From Azolla caroliniana (taxonomy: Eukaryota; Polypodiophyta): a stretch of DNA of 64,000 nucleotides. A program made the translations under genes and the position numbers. The notes beneath the pieces are model-generated. The model ran no database searches and was not told the DNA's origin. It worked only from the letters and a program-made list of their open reading frames with translations. Where the stretch lies: contig JBHGNT010000009.1 of NCBI GenBank assembly GCA_043228905.1, forward strand, positions 4,030,001 through 4,094,000, read 5' to 3'. Position 1 is the first letter of the stretch; every line of letters starts with the position of its first letter. Below are positions 1 through 10,664 of this stretch, one piece after another.

Positions 1-546
1 TAGGAAAACAACCGTACAAAACCGTGTGCACAAAACCATGTTCCAAGCCCATGGTTTTGTGCATGCCACAAGAAAAACTGTGTTCCCAAAAACCATGGGT
101 CCAAGCCCATGGTTTTGTGCATGTTAGAAGCATGGATAGACCTATAAAAACCCTCGTAAGGTTTGTGTAAAGGGGGGGCTCAATAGAGGATATAATCACC
201 ATCACCATCATCATAAATATAAAATTCTTCTTATAATTATACTTCTTATTGTTCATCTTATTTTATCTTTGATCAATCTTATTATACTATTATTGTTCTT
301 CTTATAATCACATCGTCCTCTTCTCCATTAATTGACAGACATCCTCCCTGGTTTGAGACCCTGGTGGTCTCGTTCAAGCAAAGCACGCATGCAAGTGCAT
401 CTTCGTGACAACAGCTAATGTACGATGACTATCTCTCTGTATGAAGCGGATTGTCGAGCAATCCCTCTCTCACCTTGACCTCCATCACGTACCACAGTCC
501 CCTGATCTGATTACCATAGGAGTAATCGAAGGTGTTGTTTCCAAGT
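1..546. other. AT-rich LTR/leader-like sequence, no gene
   Basis: No coding sequence is recognisable. A roughly 22-base segment around 44-66 (CCAAGCCCATGGTTTTGTGC) recurs around 102-122. A TATA-like TATAAAAACC near 143 is followed by a CT/AT-rich leader. This would suit a fragment of an LTR retrotransposon LTR and leader, but no terminal TG..CA or primer-binding site could be fixed. It abuts the end of the LINE relic on the right. Confidence 0.3.
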
Positions 547-1995
547 TCAAGGAGTCAACAATGATATGAGACTAGACTTCCTCCAATTAATATGTAATCT
601 GGAAGCCAATGCAAATTGGTTCCATACAAGCATTCCCTTCTCAAGATTCTCTTGTGAGGCTTGTAGAAACATGAAAGAATAATCAGCCAAAGCTTGTGCT
701 ACTAGTTTCCCTCCAAACGGGTGTAGACCCACAATGACACTATTTGTTGCAAGCCTTGATAGCATCACTAACAAGGGATGAGTAACAATAGCAAACAAAA
801 ATGGGCTAAGAGGGCATCCTTGACGAACAGATCTTGTGGGGGCAATATCTGATGTAACTCCCCCATTAAGCATTACTCGAGACACCGCATCTTGTCCTAA
901 TAAAATATGTGGCGAGATATACAAGGTCCAAAGCCCATTGTATGCATTAACCCAGAAACAAATGACCAATTAACATGATCATAAGCTTTCTCCAAATCTA
1001 ATTGCACCATAATCAATTCTTGATGAGTGTTTCGAGCATAATCCATGGCCATTTGAACATTCAACACATTATGCAATATATTCCTACTTGCAATAAAACC
1101 ATATTGGGCAAGATGTATCAACTTTGGTAAATACTTTTGTAATCTATTTGCCAAGACCTTTGTAAATATTTTATACAACCCCCCCATCAAAGATATAGGT
1201 CTCCATTGATGAAATAACTTGGGAGATGCCACCTTTGGAACTAATTTAATTGAACCAACCTTCCAAGCTTGAGGCATATGACCAGAATCCCAAGAATGTT
1301 GAAACATCAAAGTTAAGGGCCCCTTTAAAATGTTTGAATATCGCTTAAAAACTTCATTTGTCAAGCCATCCCAACCAGGGCTCTTACCACTAGGAAGATG
1401 CCTTAAAACCGTGTCCACCTCATCCTAAGTGAAATCTGCATCCAATTCATGACTAATGAGGTCATGCACAATACGTCCAACCACATCATAAAACTCATGA
1501 CGTGCTCTACTCACCTCATTTGTCATTAACAATTGTGGATCAATCAACTCCTTAAAGTACATAATGAACACATATGTCAATTATTGTAGTAGGATCCACT
1601 ATCAATTCATCCCCTTGCTTTACATGTACCACATTAGATCGAGCATAAGTAGGATGTAACGCTTGGAAAAACAAATGAGATTGGCATTGGTTATCTATGA
1701 GCCCATCCCTCAATTGACGCATCTTCGCATAACGATAACTTTGGCATTGCAACTGAGAAATCACTTGAGGATCATATTTATCCCGCATGATTAATACCAC
1801 ACCTGAATAATGATTATTAAGATGTCCTGCATAGAATAATGAATATCCACTCAAATGAACTATGGATCCTACTAACTCATGACACTTATGTTGAGCACAT
1901 CATACATCTCATTCTTTACTTAACAAAGTTTCCCATAATATATACTTCTTATGAGGAAAACATGCCCCTCACACATTCCATGTTACCACTTTCAT
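540..1995 (-). pseudogene. L1-type LINE ORF2 relic (endonuclease start + reverse transcriptase)
   Basis: Decayed ORF2 of a plant L1-type retrotransposon, which would encode endonuclease and reverse transcriptase. It starts at an ATG at 1995 with MKVVTWNV, the usual beginning of the AP-endonuclease domain. The next codon is TGA where the family usually has Arg, a CGA-to-TGA type change. After about 70 residues the endonuclease jumps from GVVLIMRDKYDPQ into the linker before the RT, so most of the nuclease is deleted. RT motifs follow: SGKSPGWDGL, FHQWRPISL, LDLEKAYDHVNW (about 1000-1050), RQGCPLSPFLF (about 800-840). The catalytic YADD is replaced by LADY near 700. Thumb and C-terminal domains are missing. 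Several stops and a frame change make it non-functional. Confidence 0.85.
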
Positions 1996-2008
1996 TCAAT
2001 CAACAATG

Positions 2009-3452
2009 TTATGGGTGCACTTGCTCCTTTAGAGCAACCGATGTCATGAAACTAGTCAAAGAATTTTCCAATGTTGCATATGGATTCTCATGCACCACAT
2101 CCTTAGGGTTGTCTATCGAAATATTTTGTTTAGGTCCTCCCACTTGACAAAAACCTCGAGAATTCGATGAATTTACAACCCATCCCAATGAATCAAATTG
2201 AAGGTGAAGGGGTAATCCCTTATCCCTAAATTATCGTTGCCAAGGAACCTTTTGAGGACACTCCCTAGTTCCTAAATTACCTTGCCAAGTAGTCTCACGA
2301 GTAGTGGGCAAACTATTACGTTGCATATTCATTGATTTCCCCTTCAACTTGCCCTTAACCTAATGCCAACCTTTGTCAACAACAACATCACTACTAGCTC
2401 TATCCAATGGTTTTCTCCCCTTATCTATAAGTTATAACCACTAAACTTTGTTTTTCCATATCCATAGATTGAGTTCCCTTATTCTTAGGGCCCAAACTTT
2501 GAAGTGAAACCTCTTTATAACCAGCTCTAGATGATGTTCCTTCATTCATGACAACCACAATATCTGACACACCAACATCTCTCCCAACTCCTTCCTTACC
2601 ATTCCCTTCATTAGGAACCTCTATAGTTAAAGGACAATGGCGATGGCATTCCGCCATAAAGTGACCCCATTCACCACATCCAAAACAATGACACGTAAAT
2701 GTCTCCCACTTCAATTTAAAACAAAGTATTTTCATACCAGGTGTGTTCAGACACACCCATCATGGCCTCTTACGACTTGTATCCCATAACACACAAAATC
2801 TGCACTTATTTGTAGCATTTGCATGTGGAGATACCAACATTTAACTCATCAACTCTAGTAAAAGTGGCCATAAAAAAGCATGCTTACAATCCACTATTAC
2901 CCAAACAAGGCATTCTTGTTTTAACAAAGCATGATAGTCCACTACAGGGGACCATTGCATTACATGCACCAATCGTTTATCAAAAAACACAGGAACTTTA
3001 GCCAACAATGCACTTCGATGTTCCGGTGAATGAAATACTACATCATAAAACCCTCTTGGTCCTGCATATGTATTTTCAACACAATTTGATGACACAATTG
3101 TGTTCAACCATTGTTTAATCCAATTAATGTATGGGAGTTTCCCGGTAGAAAATAATATAACTACACGATCATAGAATACATCAAAAGTTTGCAACACTTC
3201 CTTAACATCAACTTCCACATCATGCACATCCTCATCAATGCATTCTTTCACTTCATTTTCATTTTCTTCCACAATATCAAACAACAAGGTATTTGCAATT
3301 CCCCATAAATTATCCCAATTACTATGGCCCTTGTCAACCTCACCTGCATGTATTACTTCGGCATATGTCAATTTTTTCTCATTAATTCCCTCAATACCCT
3401 TAAACCGCTTAGAGCTTCCAATGTCTTCCCTTTCACGATTACATTCAACCAT
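2009..3452 (-). pseudogene. LINE ORF1 relic (DUF4283 + zinc knuckle)
   Basis: ORF1 of the same LINE, encoding a nucleic-acid-binding protein of the retrotransposition particle. The N-terminal part (3452-2841) matches the DUF4283 pattern of plant LINE ORF1 proteins. A CCHC knuckle follows (C-F-G-C-G-E-W-G-H-F-M-A-E-C, about 2640-2690) and then a low-complexity linker. The frame from 3452 to 2421 is shared but has at least two in-frame stops near 2756-2841. The C-terminal stretch ending at a TAA at 2009-2011 is in another frame. The ORF1 stop lies 13 nt before the ORF2 ATG at 1995, typical spacing for a bicistronic LINE. Confidence 0.8.
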
Positions 3453-3483
3453 AGTACGTAAAATTCGTGTTCATCTAGCATAA

Positions 3484-3513
3484 CATTCGTTTTCCTACGT
3501 TGGAAAACGAATG
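3484..3513. repeat. 12-bp perfect hairpin
   Basis: CATTCGTTTTCC (3484-3495) and GGAAAACGAATG (3502-3513) are exact reverse complements around a 6-nt loop. The hairpin lies about 30 nt upstream of the LINE ORF1 start on the minus strand, so it may belong to the LINE leader. CGAATG is repeated just after the stem. Confidence 0.6.
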
Positions 3514-4146
3514 CGAATGTTATTCAAACATTCTTGTGTTTTTTTTGCTTTTTTGTTTTTTTCCTTTTTTTTAGGTTTATTTACCTCATAATAAATAGTT
3601 AAAAGTATGGTATTTACCATTCTTTGAGGGTGTTTATCATACTCAAATGATTGAAACATTCACGAATGCAAATGCATGTATGGTGCGTATGGTTCATACT
3701 ATGCATTCAACCATCACATTACTCTTTTTTTGATCAATTGTTTCCATATCGATGTCCCCCACAATTTCTAAGGAATTCATGACATTTATATCCATTATTC
3801 TTGATGTGATTTCGATCTGGGATAAAAAGAATTTTCCTTGAACAAGAGAGACAACCGGAACTCCCCTGATTGAGGAGGTCGAAGACGATGAAGACAATAG
3901 AAAACCCACAATGTGTGTTGAGTATGTGGATGCCGACAACACACGATTCTTTATTTCTATCGTTGCTTCTCGTACAGACCACCAAATTTAACTTGTTATA
4001 TCTCGTTACGAAGCCCTAATCGAGAGCTTTGTAACACTTATCTTTGTGCCCAATTCCGTTGCTGATAAAGAGCACAGTAATAAAAACTAATTCGCTTCTT
4101 CTATTTCCCCGCTCCACTCTTGTTTCCTCTCTCTCCTCTTTTTTTA
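3514..4146. other. No recognisable gene
   Basis: AT-rich sequence with a T-rich run near 3538-3575. Short minus-strand open frames at 3694-3985 show no domain. Nothing supportable was found. Confidence 0.5.
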
Positions 4147-4149
4147 TTA

Positions 4150-4300
4150 TAATTAACTTGCCCTAATGGTAAGTTGTTAACACTATAATCACTACATCTT
4201 GGATTCAAAACCCAATTTTCTCACCTCTCTATTATATACTTGCCAATGTGGAATGTAGGGGTTGAACCCATGTCCATCTGCTCTCGATTGGGCAGCCCAA
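4150..4300 (+). mobile_element. tRNA-related composite SINE, copy 1 (degenerate)
   Basis: The plus-strand head has an A-box-like segment (CCCTAATGGTAAG near 4160-4173) and a decayed B box (GGATTCAAAACCC, 4201-4213). It is followed by TCACCTCTCTATTATATACTT and then an antisense B-box-like GGGGTTGAACCC (4258-4269). The same order is repeated in copy 2, so the two are copies of one composite element. Confidence 0.55.
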
Positions 4301-4334
4301 ATAAACATAAAATAGGGAAAATGTTTGAATCTCG

Positions 4335-4544
4335 TAATTAGCTTACCCTAGTGGTAAGTCGATAACACTACAAGCACTGTGTCTTGGGTTCGAACCCCAA
4401 TTTTCTCACCTCTCTATTATATACTTCATATATATCTCTATTTCACTAGATGCCACTGTGGAATGTAAATGTGGAATGTAGGGGTTGAACCCATGACCAC
4501 CTGATCTCCATTGGGCAACCTTACCAACTGAGCTACATCCATCT

Positions 4545-4579
<35 letters not shown>

Positions 4580-4655
4580 AATTTACTTAACCCATGACCA
4601 CCTGGTCTCCATTGGGCAACCTTACCAACTGAGCTACATCCATCTGGGCTCTCTC
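4335..4655 (+). mobile_element. tRNA-related composite SINE, copy 2, with duplicated antisense head
   Basis: The plus-strand tRNA-like head has an A box (CCCTAGTGGTAAG) and a good B box (GGGTTCGAACCCC, 4386-4398). After about 80 nt a minus-strand tRNA-like sequence follows. Its B box reads GGGTTCAACCCC (4481-4492 complement) and its A box TAGCTCAGTTGGTAAGG (4519-4535 complement), the latter close to a canonical tRNA D-arm. The minus-strand tRNA-like part is duplicated at about 4588-4650, with (CT)n tracts after each copy. No folded tRNA with complete acceptor stem is seen, so this is a SINE, not a tRNA gene. Confidence 0.65.
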
Positions 4656-4659
4656 TCTC

Positions 4660-6015
4660 TCTCTCTCTCACCAACAATCGCCACAATTTACAACATATTT
4701 TCCGTCTCTATCTCTCTCCTATTGCTAGTGGCGCCAACATTGAGGAAGGTCGTGTACAAAGAAAGGGAACCTATGTATGTGACAATTCGATTACTTCCAT
4801 TGCATAAAACCATACTCTCAAATTCATTATTTTCTTTGTAACAATATGACTAGGGATATTCTATAATTTCCTCGTAAATATTGTGATATGTTGGATTTAA
4901 GTGACTGCAAGACTACAATGGGTAGTTGAAGCATTGTAGTAAGCTTAAACAACTGGCGTGTGTGGGGGCACCCTAACAATTAGTGAAGATTTTGAAATTA
5001 TTTGTCTTCTTTGTTTTGTTGTTAAATATAATGCTTAGTTCAAGTAATGAGCCTCCATGTTCTTTAATCTAGCCAAGACCTCCACACTTTTGTCATGGCT
5101 ACTACTTTGATGGGCCTCTCACCCTCATTTCAACAATCGTCATTGAGTAGATGTGATTTCCATGCCCTAAACTATGCCTCATGATGATGGTCATTAACAT
5201 AAATATATACTATGGTCATATTGGGAAAGGGTATGATTAAATATACAAAAATATATAATCCATTGACATATAAAGATTGATTTATTCTTGTCCTTAAAGT
5301 TGAGGTCATGGTTCAATATTATATCTAATGCAAAATATGTGTTAAATGACAATCAAATATGTACTAATCGTATTTAGCATAAACTAAAGATCAATGAGAG
5401 AAAACGAGATTTTAGGTCCAAATATAAGAAAATAGCAAACAGAATGGTTGACTTTTAATAGCATGACATCATCACTTCATATGGACCTACATGATTGAAA
5501 TTACGGCAAGGAAATCTGAAATATAAGTTTATAACCCCTCCATGTTTTGTAGCAACATGTTTATGATTGTTAGTGAGCCATGGCTATAAAAAAAACATAG
5601 GTAGATAGAGAGCTAGTTTAAAGTTCGGCCATGAGTTGGAAGATACAAAGAGTAGTCAAAGATTGGTGTCTTAATAATTGAATATTTCTAGAGACATGCC
5701 AAGTTCTCTAGGTGAACGATGTATAATTAGGCTTGTATATATTTCTACTAGATCTTATCCCATCTATTATTTGACTAGAATAAATGTTGGCATTCTTTCA
5801 CCTTATATAAAGAGATAAGCAAACCCCATCTCCTTAATCAAACAAATGACACCATTTTTTCTAACATTACAGTAAATGAATGAAGTTTTACTCACATGGC
5901 TAAATACATTTATTTATTTATTTTGAACAAAATATCCTTCCATTAGTTTTTAAAAAAGCATATCAACTACAACCTTAAGGAACATCACGCAATCTAGATC
6001 TATGTTTTGATTTGT
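4660..6015. other. No recognisable gene
   Basis: AT-rich DNA without a long open frame or recognised motif. No RNA gene was seen. Confidence 0.5.
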
Positions 6016-6019
6016 GACC

Positions 6020-6715
6020 TCATGAAAGCGATGAAACACTTCGTCGAGCCTTATCTAAAGATCCAATGATGCTACAAGCTCTCAATGAGCAAATGAAAGT
6101 CACAAAGTTAGGAAAGAGCCCTTCAAGTTGCATCCTTTCTAGACATTTTAGGGCCTCTTCACCGTACCCATATTCAACATAACCAGAAATAAGTGAATTC
6201 CACAATACATTGCCTCTGGATGATAGTAGTCCAATGACTACAATAGCATCTTCAAAAATGCCACATTTAGCATATGCATCAACTAGAATAGCCACAAGCC
6301 AAGGATTTGAATCAAGTCCCCTTTCAATTATCTCATTATAATGGAATTCTTGGCCTCTTCTGATAGCTTTTAGGCTTATGCATGCCTTCAAGGTGCAAAT
6401 ATAGGTCACAACATTCAGCAAAGAACCTTAAGATTGCATGTATGAGAAACATTCCAACGCCTTTGTGCCTGGTCCATATTCCACGTAACCTGTAATAAGA
6501 GCATTCCAAGAGACCACACCTCGACATGGCATCAGATGAAACGTTTTCTTTGCCTCTACAAGAGATCCACATTTGGCATACATGTCCACAACAGTGCTTC
6601 CGACAAAAGCATCACTTTCAAGCCCTTGTTTCACAATCCACAAGTGTATAGACCTCCCATCATCCATGAACTTCAGCTGAGCCCATGCTTTTGTGGTTGC
6701 AACATTGCTAAATAT
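6020..6715 (-). pseudogene. PPR (pentatricopeptide repeat) protein fragment
   Basis: Translation shows PLS-type PPR repeats: GRSIHLWIVKQG, DMYAKCGSLVEAKKTF, VVSWNALITGYVEYG, then VTYICTLKACISL, DAYAKCGIFEDAI, VLWNSLISGYVEYGYGEEALKCLERMQ and VTFICSLRACSII. The family binds organellar RNA for editing or processing. One reading frame runs through almost all of it and is broken by a TAA at 6428-6430 inside the MQ..G..N linker. There is no start, organelle-targeting peptide or E/DYW end, so it is a fragment. No poly(A) or target duplication was found, unlike the copy at 15.7 kb. Confidence 0.8.
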
Positions 6716-7205
6716 ATTTTGCTACACTATTACATTAAATTGATTCAATCTCTATATAAATGTGCACAAAGAACCGAGGTAGAGAGACAAATATTACTAT
6801 CATCCTAATCTAAGTCAAATATGAACTATGGAACCAAATTGAGACAATTTTACATAATGTTTGTGAGAAGTTTACTAGTGAATGTTGCAATTGAAAGTGG
6901 ACATTGTAATTGTGTGAGATGAATGTTCTTAAGATACACATGAGACTAGTACCAAGTAGAATTATGACACATTAGAGCGTTTGCATCACCTGTATAAAGA
7001 TTCTCACTATTGTAGTATGGTCAACAATGGGGTTTTCAAGTGGATTGTTTGTTTTACTTCTTTGAAGAGAGGGGAAGGGAGAGTGAGGTCAATCACAAAG
7101 GGATCTTAATTCCATTATAAGGTAGTCCTTCTATGAAAGTTATTACTTGTGAGAGAGAGAGAGAGAGAGACTTGATTGTTTTTAAATCTTTGTACATATT
7201 GGGAG
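6716..7205. other. No recognisable gene
   Basis: AT-rich spacer with a short (GA)n run at about 7152-7170. Nothing else was recognised. Confidence 0.5.
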
Positions 7206-7219
7206 TGTGTATGTATGTG

Positions 7220-7251
<32 letters not shown>

Positions 7252-7293
7252 TGTATGTATGTATGTATGTATGTATGTATGTATGTATGTATG
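7206..7293. repeat. (ATGT)n microsatellite
   Basis: About 20 uninterrupted ATGT/GTAT tetramers, with slightly irregular copies at the left edge. Apparent proteins made of Met-Tyr-Val-Cys or His-Thr-Tyr-Ile here are artefacts. Confidence 0.95.
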
Positions 7294-8190
7294 CACATTC
7301 ATATTATTCATGCCACACATATGTACCTATATACATGCTAGAATATGGATGTGATAGGTTCTCGAATTCATGCAAGTGTTCACTTTATTGCATGTCATTA
7401 TTCATCCCATGCCATATCATTGGATGTATGATTCTCCCTAAAAGAAGTGAAACTGAAATATAAACAACCTTCCTCTTGTTCTTTCTGAAGACAAGTATAT
7501 GTTTAGGTTGAAGTTTGAACCATCCTAAAACATAGATTCTCCCCGCAACTCTCTTTCACATGCACATAAAAATCGTGATACATACACACATCTCCTTGCG
7601 TGTGCACACACACACACACACACACATAGAGGCAAATATTGGTAAAATTCATTCACTTTCTTGGTCTCTTAAAGATTGGGCCATGTGTATGTGAGGTCGA
7701 ACTTCTTTTCTAACCCAACTATTTCTCGTAATGACAGGGGAATGCGGGAGCATGAGACACCCCAAGACATCATAGCAACTATCGTAAATGGCAACTTATG
7801 TTTCAACCTAGAATAATTACGAAAGTTTGAATGGATTTCAATTCAAGGGGTCGTGATGTAAACCCCGATGTTGAGGTTGAGGTTGCGTTGGGACTGGGAA
7901 TGGGACGGGGGCCACCTTCCGTTCTTAGTGCGAATGGAAAAAAAGATGGTTCATAACCTTTGAAACACAACAACCACCACCACCCTGAGAGGACACTTTA
8001 TGTTGTTGAAGGGTCATATTCAAGAGGGTTTCTTGTATAATGTTAAAGGTAAGAGATTTTAGTAAGGGCTTGTCTCCCTTTAAGCCCATCAAGACATGTT
8101 CTCATGTGTACTCTCTCTCTCTCTCTCTCTTAAGATGTAATCTCCTATTTGGTCTTATAGGCCATTTTGGCCTCTTAAAAGACGTTAATA
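7294..8190. other. Spacer with small microsatellites
   Basis: Holds a (CA)n run at about 7606-7626 and a (CT)n run at about 8110-8131. No gene was recognised. It lies upstream of the EPF-like gene and may include part of its promoter. Confidence 0.5.
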
Positions 8191-8196
8191 TATCTT

Positions 8197-8263
<67 letters not shown>

Positions 8264-8303
8264 CTATGTGTGTATCTCCAAACCTTTAATAAAGACACAT
8301 ACA

Positions 8304-8357
<54 letters not shown>

Positions 8358-8358
8358 G
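8191..8358. repeat. Compound microsatellite (CT)n-(CTAT)n-(CATA)n-(TA)n
   Basis: Successive simple repeats: (TC)n about 8195-8228, (TATC)n about 8229-8265, (ATAC)n about 8298-8332, (TA)n about 8332-8357. They lie 350-500 bp upstream of the likely start of the EPF-like gene. Confidence 0.95.
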
Positions 8359-8699
8359 ATACATATAGGGGCCAATGTCCATTCTCTAGTCTACACCAAG
8401 GGAATTATAAGTATAATTATTGGGAAAACACACACACACACCTATACATCATTATAGTGTACAACAATATGATTAAGCTATCTAGTGTGCTCATAATTGA
8501 TTCCTCTCATCATGATATGTTTAAATTCACAATGACCACCACATCAGTTTCTTCATTGTCGTTACTACATAACCGTACCCCTGCTATCCCTAGCTTGCCC
8601 CTTCTAGTTAGCTCCTCGATCAACCCATCTTCACACTATGATCTTTGTGCATATTCAAGTTCCGGCCCCAGCTCAATACGGGCAGCACGACAGCGAAGA

Positions 8700-9618
8700 A
8701 TGATTATCTATGATCCCACTATATTCATGATGTCCATCCTACTACTCTTAAATTGTGGCATTGAGCCAGCAATTGCTCATTATTGTAAGTGGTTAGCATC
8801 AATCATTATTGGGTCCATTAACATTGAATGTATAAATAAATTGATATGTAAATGATGATATACATAGTGTTATGTCTGGCTTTAGATTTTTAATCGTGGT
8901 ATGTTGGATTTTCAGCACTGAAAGATCATCCTAATGCAGATTCTGGATTAGCTACTAAGCCGATAGGAACACGATATGAAGAAATCGCGACATCCTCTGC
9001 CAATCATCTCGGCCATAGTCGCCGTCTCGCCATGTTGGTAGTGTGCCGCGTGAAATTATGCTTGATACTTAATCCTTTTGATGGACAACAAGTTAATGAT
9101 CAATATATATAACTGTACTAGCAATTTAATGTAGATAATTGTAATGCTCAAAATGAATTTAACTTAGGAAATCAATGGGAGGTGCTCCTGGTAAATTCAT
9201 GGGATGTAAAGAGCAATATATATTGATTGGGTGAAATGTTTATATCATGCTCAAAAAAAATATTGTTTCCCTCTAGGGTGCTCATGGAAGGATGATTCAT
9301 AGCAACAACAATGCCAATGACAATCGCGACAACAACAACAAAGATGACGACAAGAACCGCATTAACAAAAAGAAACACAAGTCTTATAAGAAATCTAATA
9401 GTGATTATGTGGACCTCGATGATGATGATGATGATTCGATATATGGTGTAAGGGCATTGGTGGGTTCATCACCTCCAAAGTGTATCAAGAAGTGTGGGAC
9501 ATGTTCACCATGTAGAAGTGTGTTGGTTCCCATTCACACGAGTCTTTCATCTGCCCCCACACAATACTACCCCGAGGCTTGGAGGTGCCAATGCAAGGGG
9601 CATCTCTATACTCCTTAG
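8700..9618 (+). CDS. EPF-like (EPFL) secreted cysteine-rich peptide precursor, 3 exons
   Basis: The C-terminus carries the mature region of the EPIDERMAL PATTERNING FACTOR family, secreted ligands of ERECTA-type receptor kinases that control stomatal spacing and organ growth. Visible are GSSPPKC, KKCGTCSPC, the stretch YYPEAWRCQC and a YTP end, with six cysteines. YYPEAWRC is typical of EPFL4/5/6-like members. Proposed exons are 8700-8784, 8916-9037 and 9277-9618. Introns are GTAAGT..TTTTCAG and GTAGTG..CCCTCTAG, with phases 1 and 0. The join is 549 nt (182 aa) without a stop. Exon 1 encodes a signal-peptide-like segment (FMMSILLLLNCG..AIA). The middle is an Asn/Asp/Lys-rich propeptide ending in a run of Asp. 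In-frame ATGs also exist at 8517 and 8532; 8700 was chosen because it puts the signal peptide at the N-terminus. The GTAGTG donor is the weakest point. Confidence 0.78.
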
Positions 9619-9885
9619 ATCTCTATCTTACCTATATCTATGTTTGAAGAACCGTCATTAGATCACTTGGAGTAAGCAACATTAAATTTTATTAACTTAT
9701 ATGCTCATTCAAAATGTTTATCATGTATGATGTTCTTCACCATCATGGACAAGTACACACCTTGAAGAATGCCTCACTTAAGCCACATACCATGTACTAC
9801 TACTCATAAAGGGCATCCTAAAGTGCCCTATATTGCCCCAAATGTGTTGATATTGAGCTTGTTGATCTCTATGTCCTTGCTAAGT
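9619..9885. other. 3' flank of EPF-like gene
   Basis: AT-rich sequence following the stop codon, presumably 3' UTR and spacer. No further motif was recognised. Confidence 0.4.
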
Positions 9886-10310
9886 TTACCCTAACCCTAA
9901 TCACTCATAAAGCCCTAATCCTCATCTCATAGACCACCTAGTTCATAAAGTAAAATCTCTTGGTGCCTAAAATTTAAACCCTAAACCCTATTCGACACAC
10001 AAGTAAAAACCTTGTAACCTCTAAATCTCATCTCTAAACCATCATTTCTAGTACCTAAATCTTAACCCCAATGAAGAGTCAAATGTCGGATCGACACACT
10101 CCTAAACCACAAAAGTCAATAAACCCTATATCCTAATACTTAGACCCCATAAATCCCACTTTCAATGGTCACAACATCCGTATTCCATAAACCATAATTC
10201 CAAGGAGGGTTTTAGGGATGTTAGGGTTTAGGGTTTAGAGTTCAAAGCTTGGGGTCTAGGGTTTAGGGTTTTAGGGTCATCTCTAGACCCTCAAATTTAA
10301 TCCTTAACTC
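9886..10310. repeat. Degenerate telomere-like repeat tract
   Basis: Contains many scattered CCCTAA/AAACCCTA words (about 9890-10190). A plus-strand cluster of TTTAGGG/TTAGGG words follows (about 10210-10280), with the G-rich strand switching partway. This suits an old interstitial telomeric or telomere-like satellite relic. It is too degenerate to be a functional telomere. Confidence 0.5.
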
Positions 10311-10624
10311 TAATGCCTAAACCATATACATGACATGGCCTACATATACATCAAACAGGAGCGCCAACTCGAAGTGATGTGTTTTGTCGGGTCATTAAAA
10401 CCCTGTCTATAATTATTTAAATCAGCATGAGGGGGGAGCATGTAAAAAAATGTGCCCGAGAGTTGATTAACTTTGGCATTGAACGTTTGAGGATTAATGA
10501 TCATGAACCCATCAAATATTTTTTAGAGTTAGTAGTTCCATTTGGAGATGTAATTTGGATATGGTAAATAAATCCATTGTTTGATTGGTTTAATATTGTG
10601 TTCATTGGCAAAATGTGAAGGAAA

Positions 10625-10664
<40 letters not shown>

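Noticed and set aside
4335-4655. Functional tRNA gene
   Set aside because: A and B boxes are present but no complete acceptor stem or consistent cloverleaf was found, and the sequence is repeated as part of a longer unit.
6428-6430. In-frame TAA in the PPR fragment as a site of U-to-C RNA editing
   Set aside because: Such editing is known in organelles of ferns and hornworts, not in nuclear transcripts. The fragment also lacks both ends.
7206-7293. CRISPR-like array
   Set aside because: Simple tetranucleotide repeat without spacers, and the DNA is plant nuclear.
7093-7463. Open frames of Met-Tyr-Val-Cys or His-Thr-Tyr-Ile repeats
   Set aside because: They are translations of the (ATGT)n microsatellite in several frames and strands.
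8040-8699. Upstream extension of the EPF-like ORF
   Set aside because: It translates microsatellites (Leu-Ser, Ile-Tyr-Leu-Ser). Only the last part, from 8700 or perhaps 8517/8532, is compatible with a signal peptide start.
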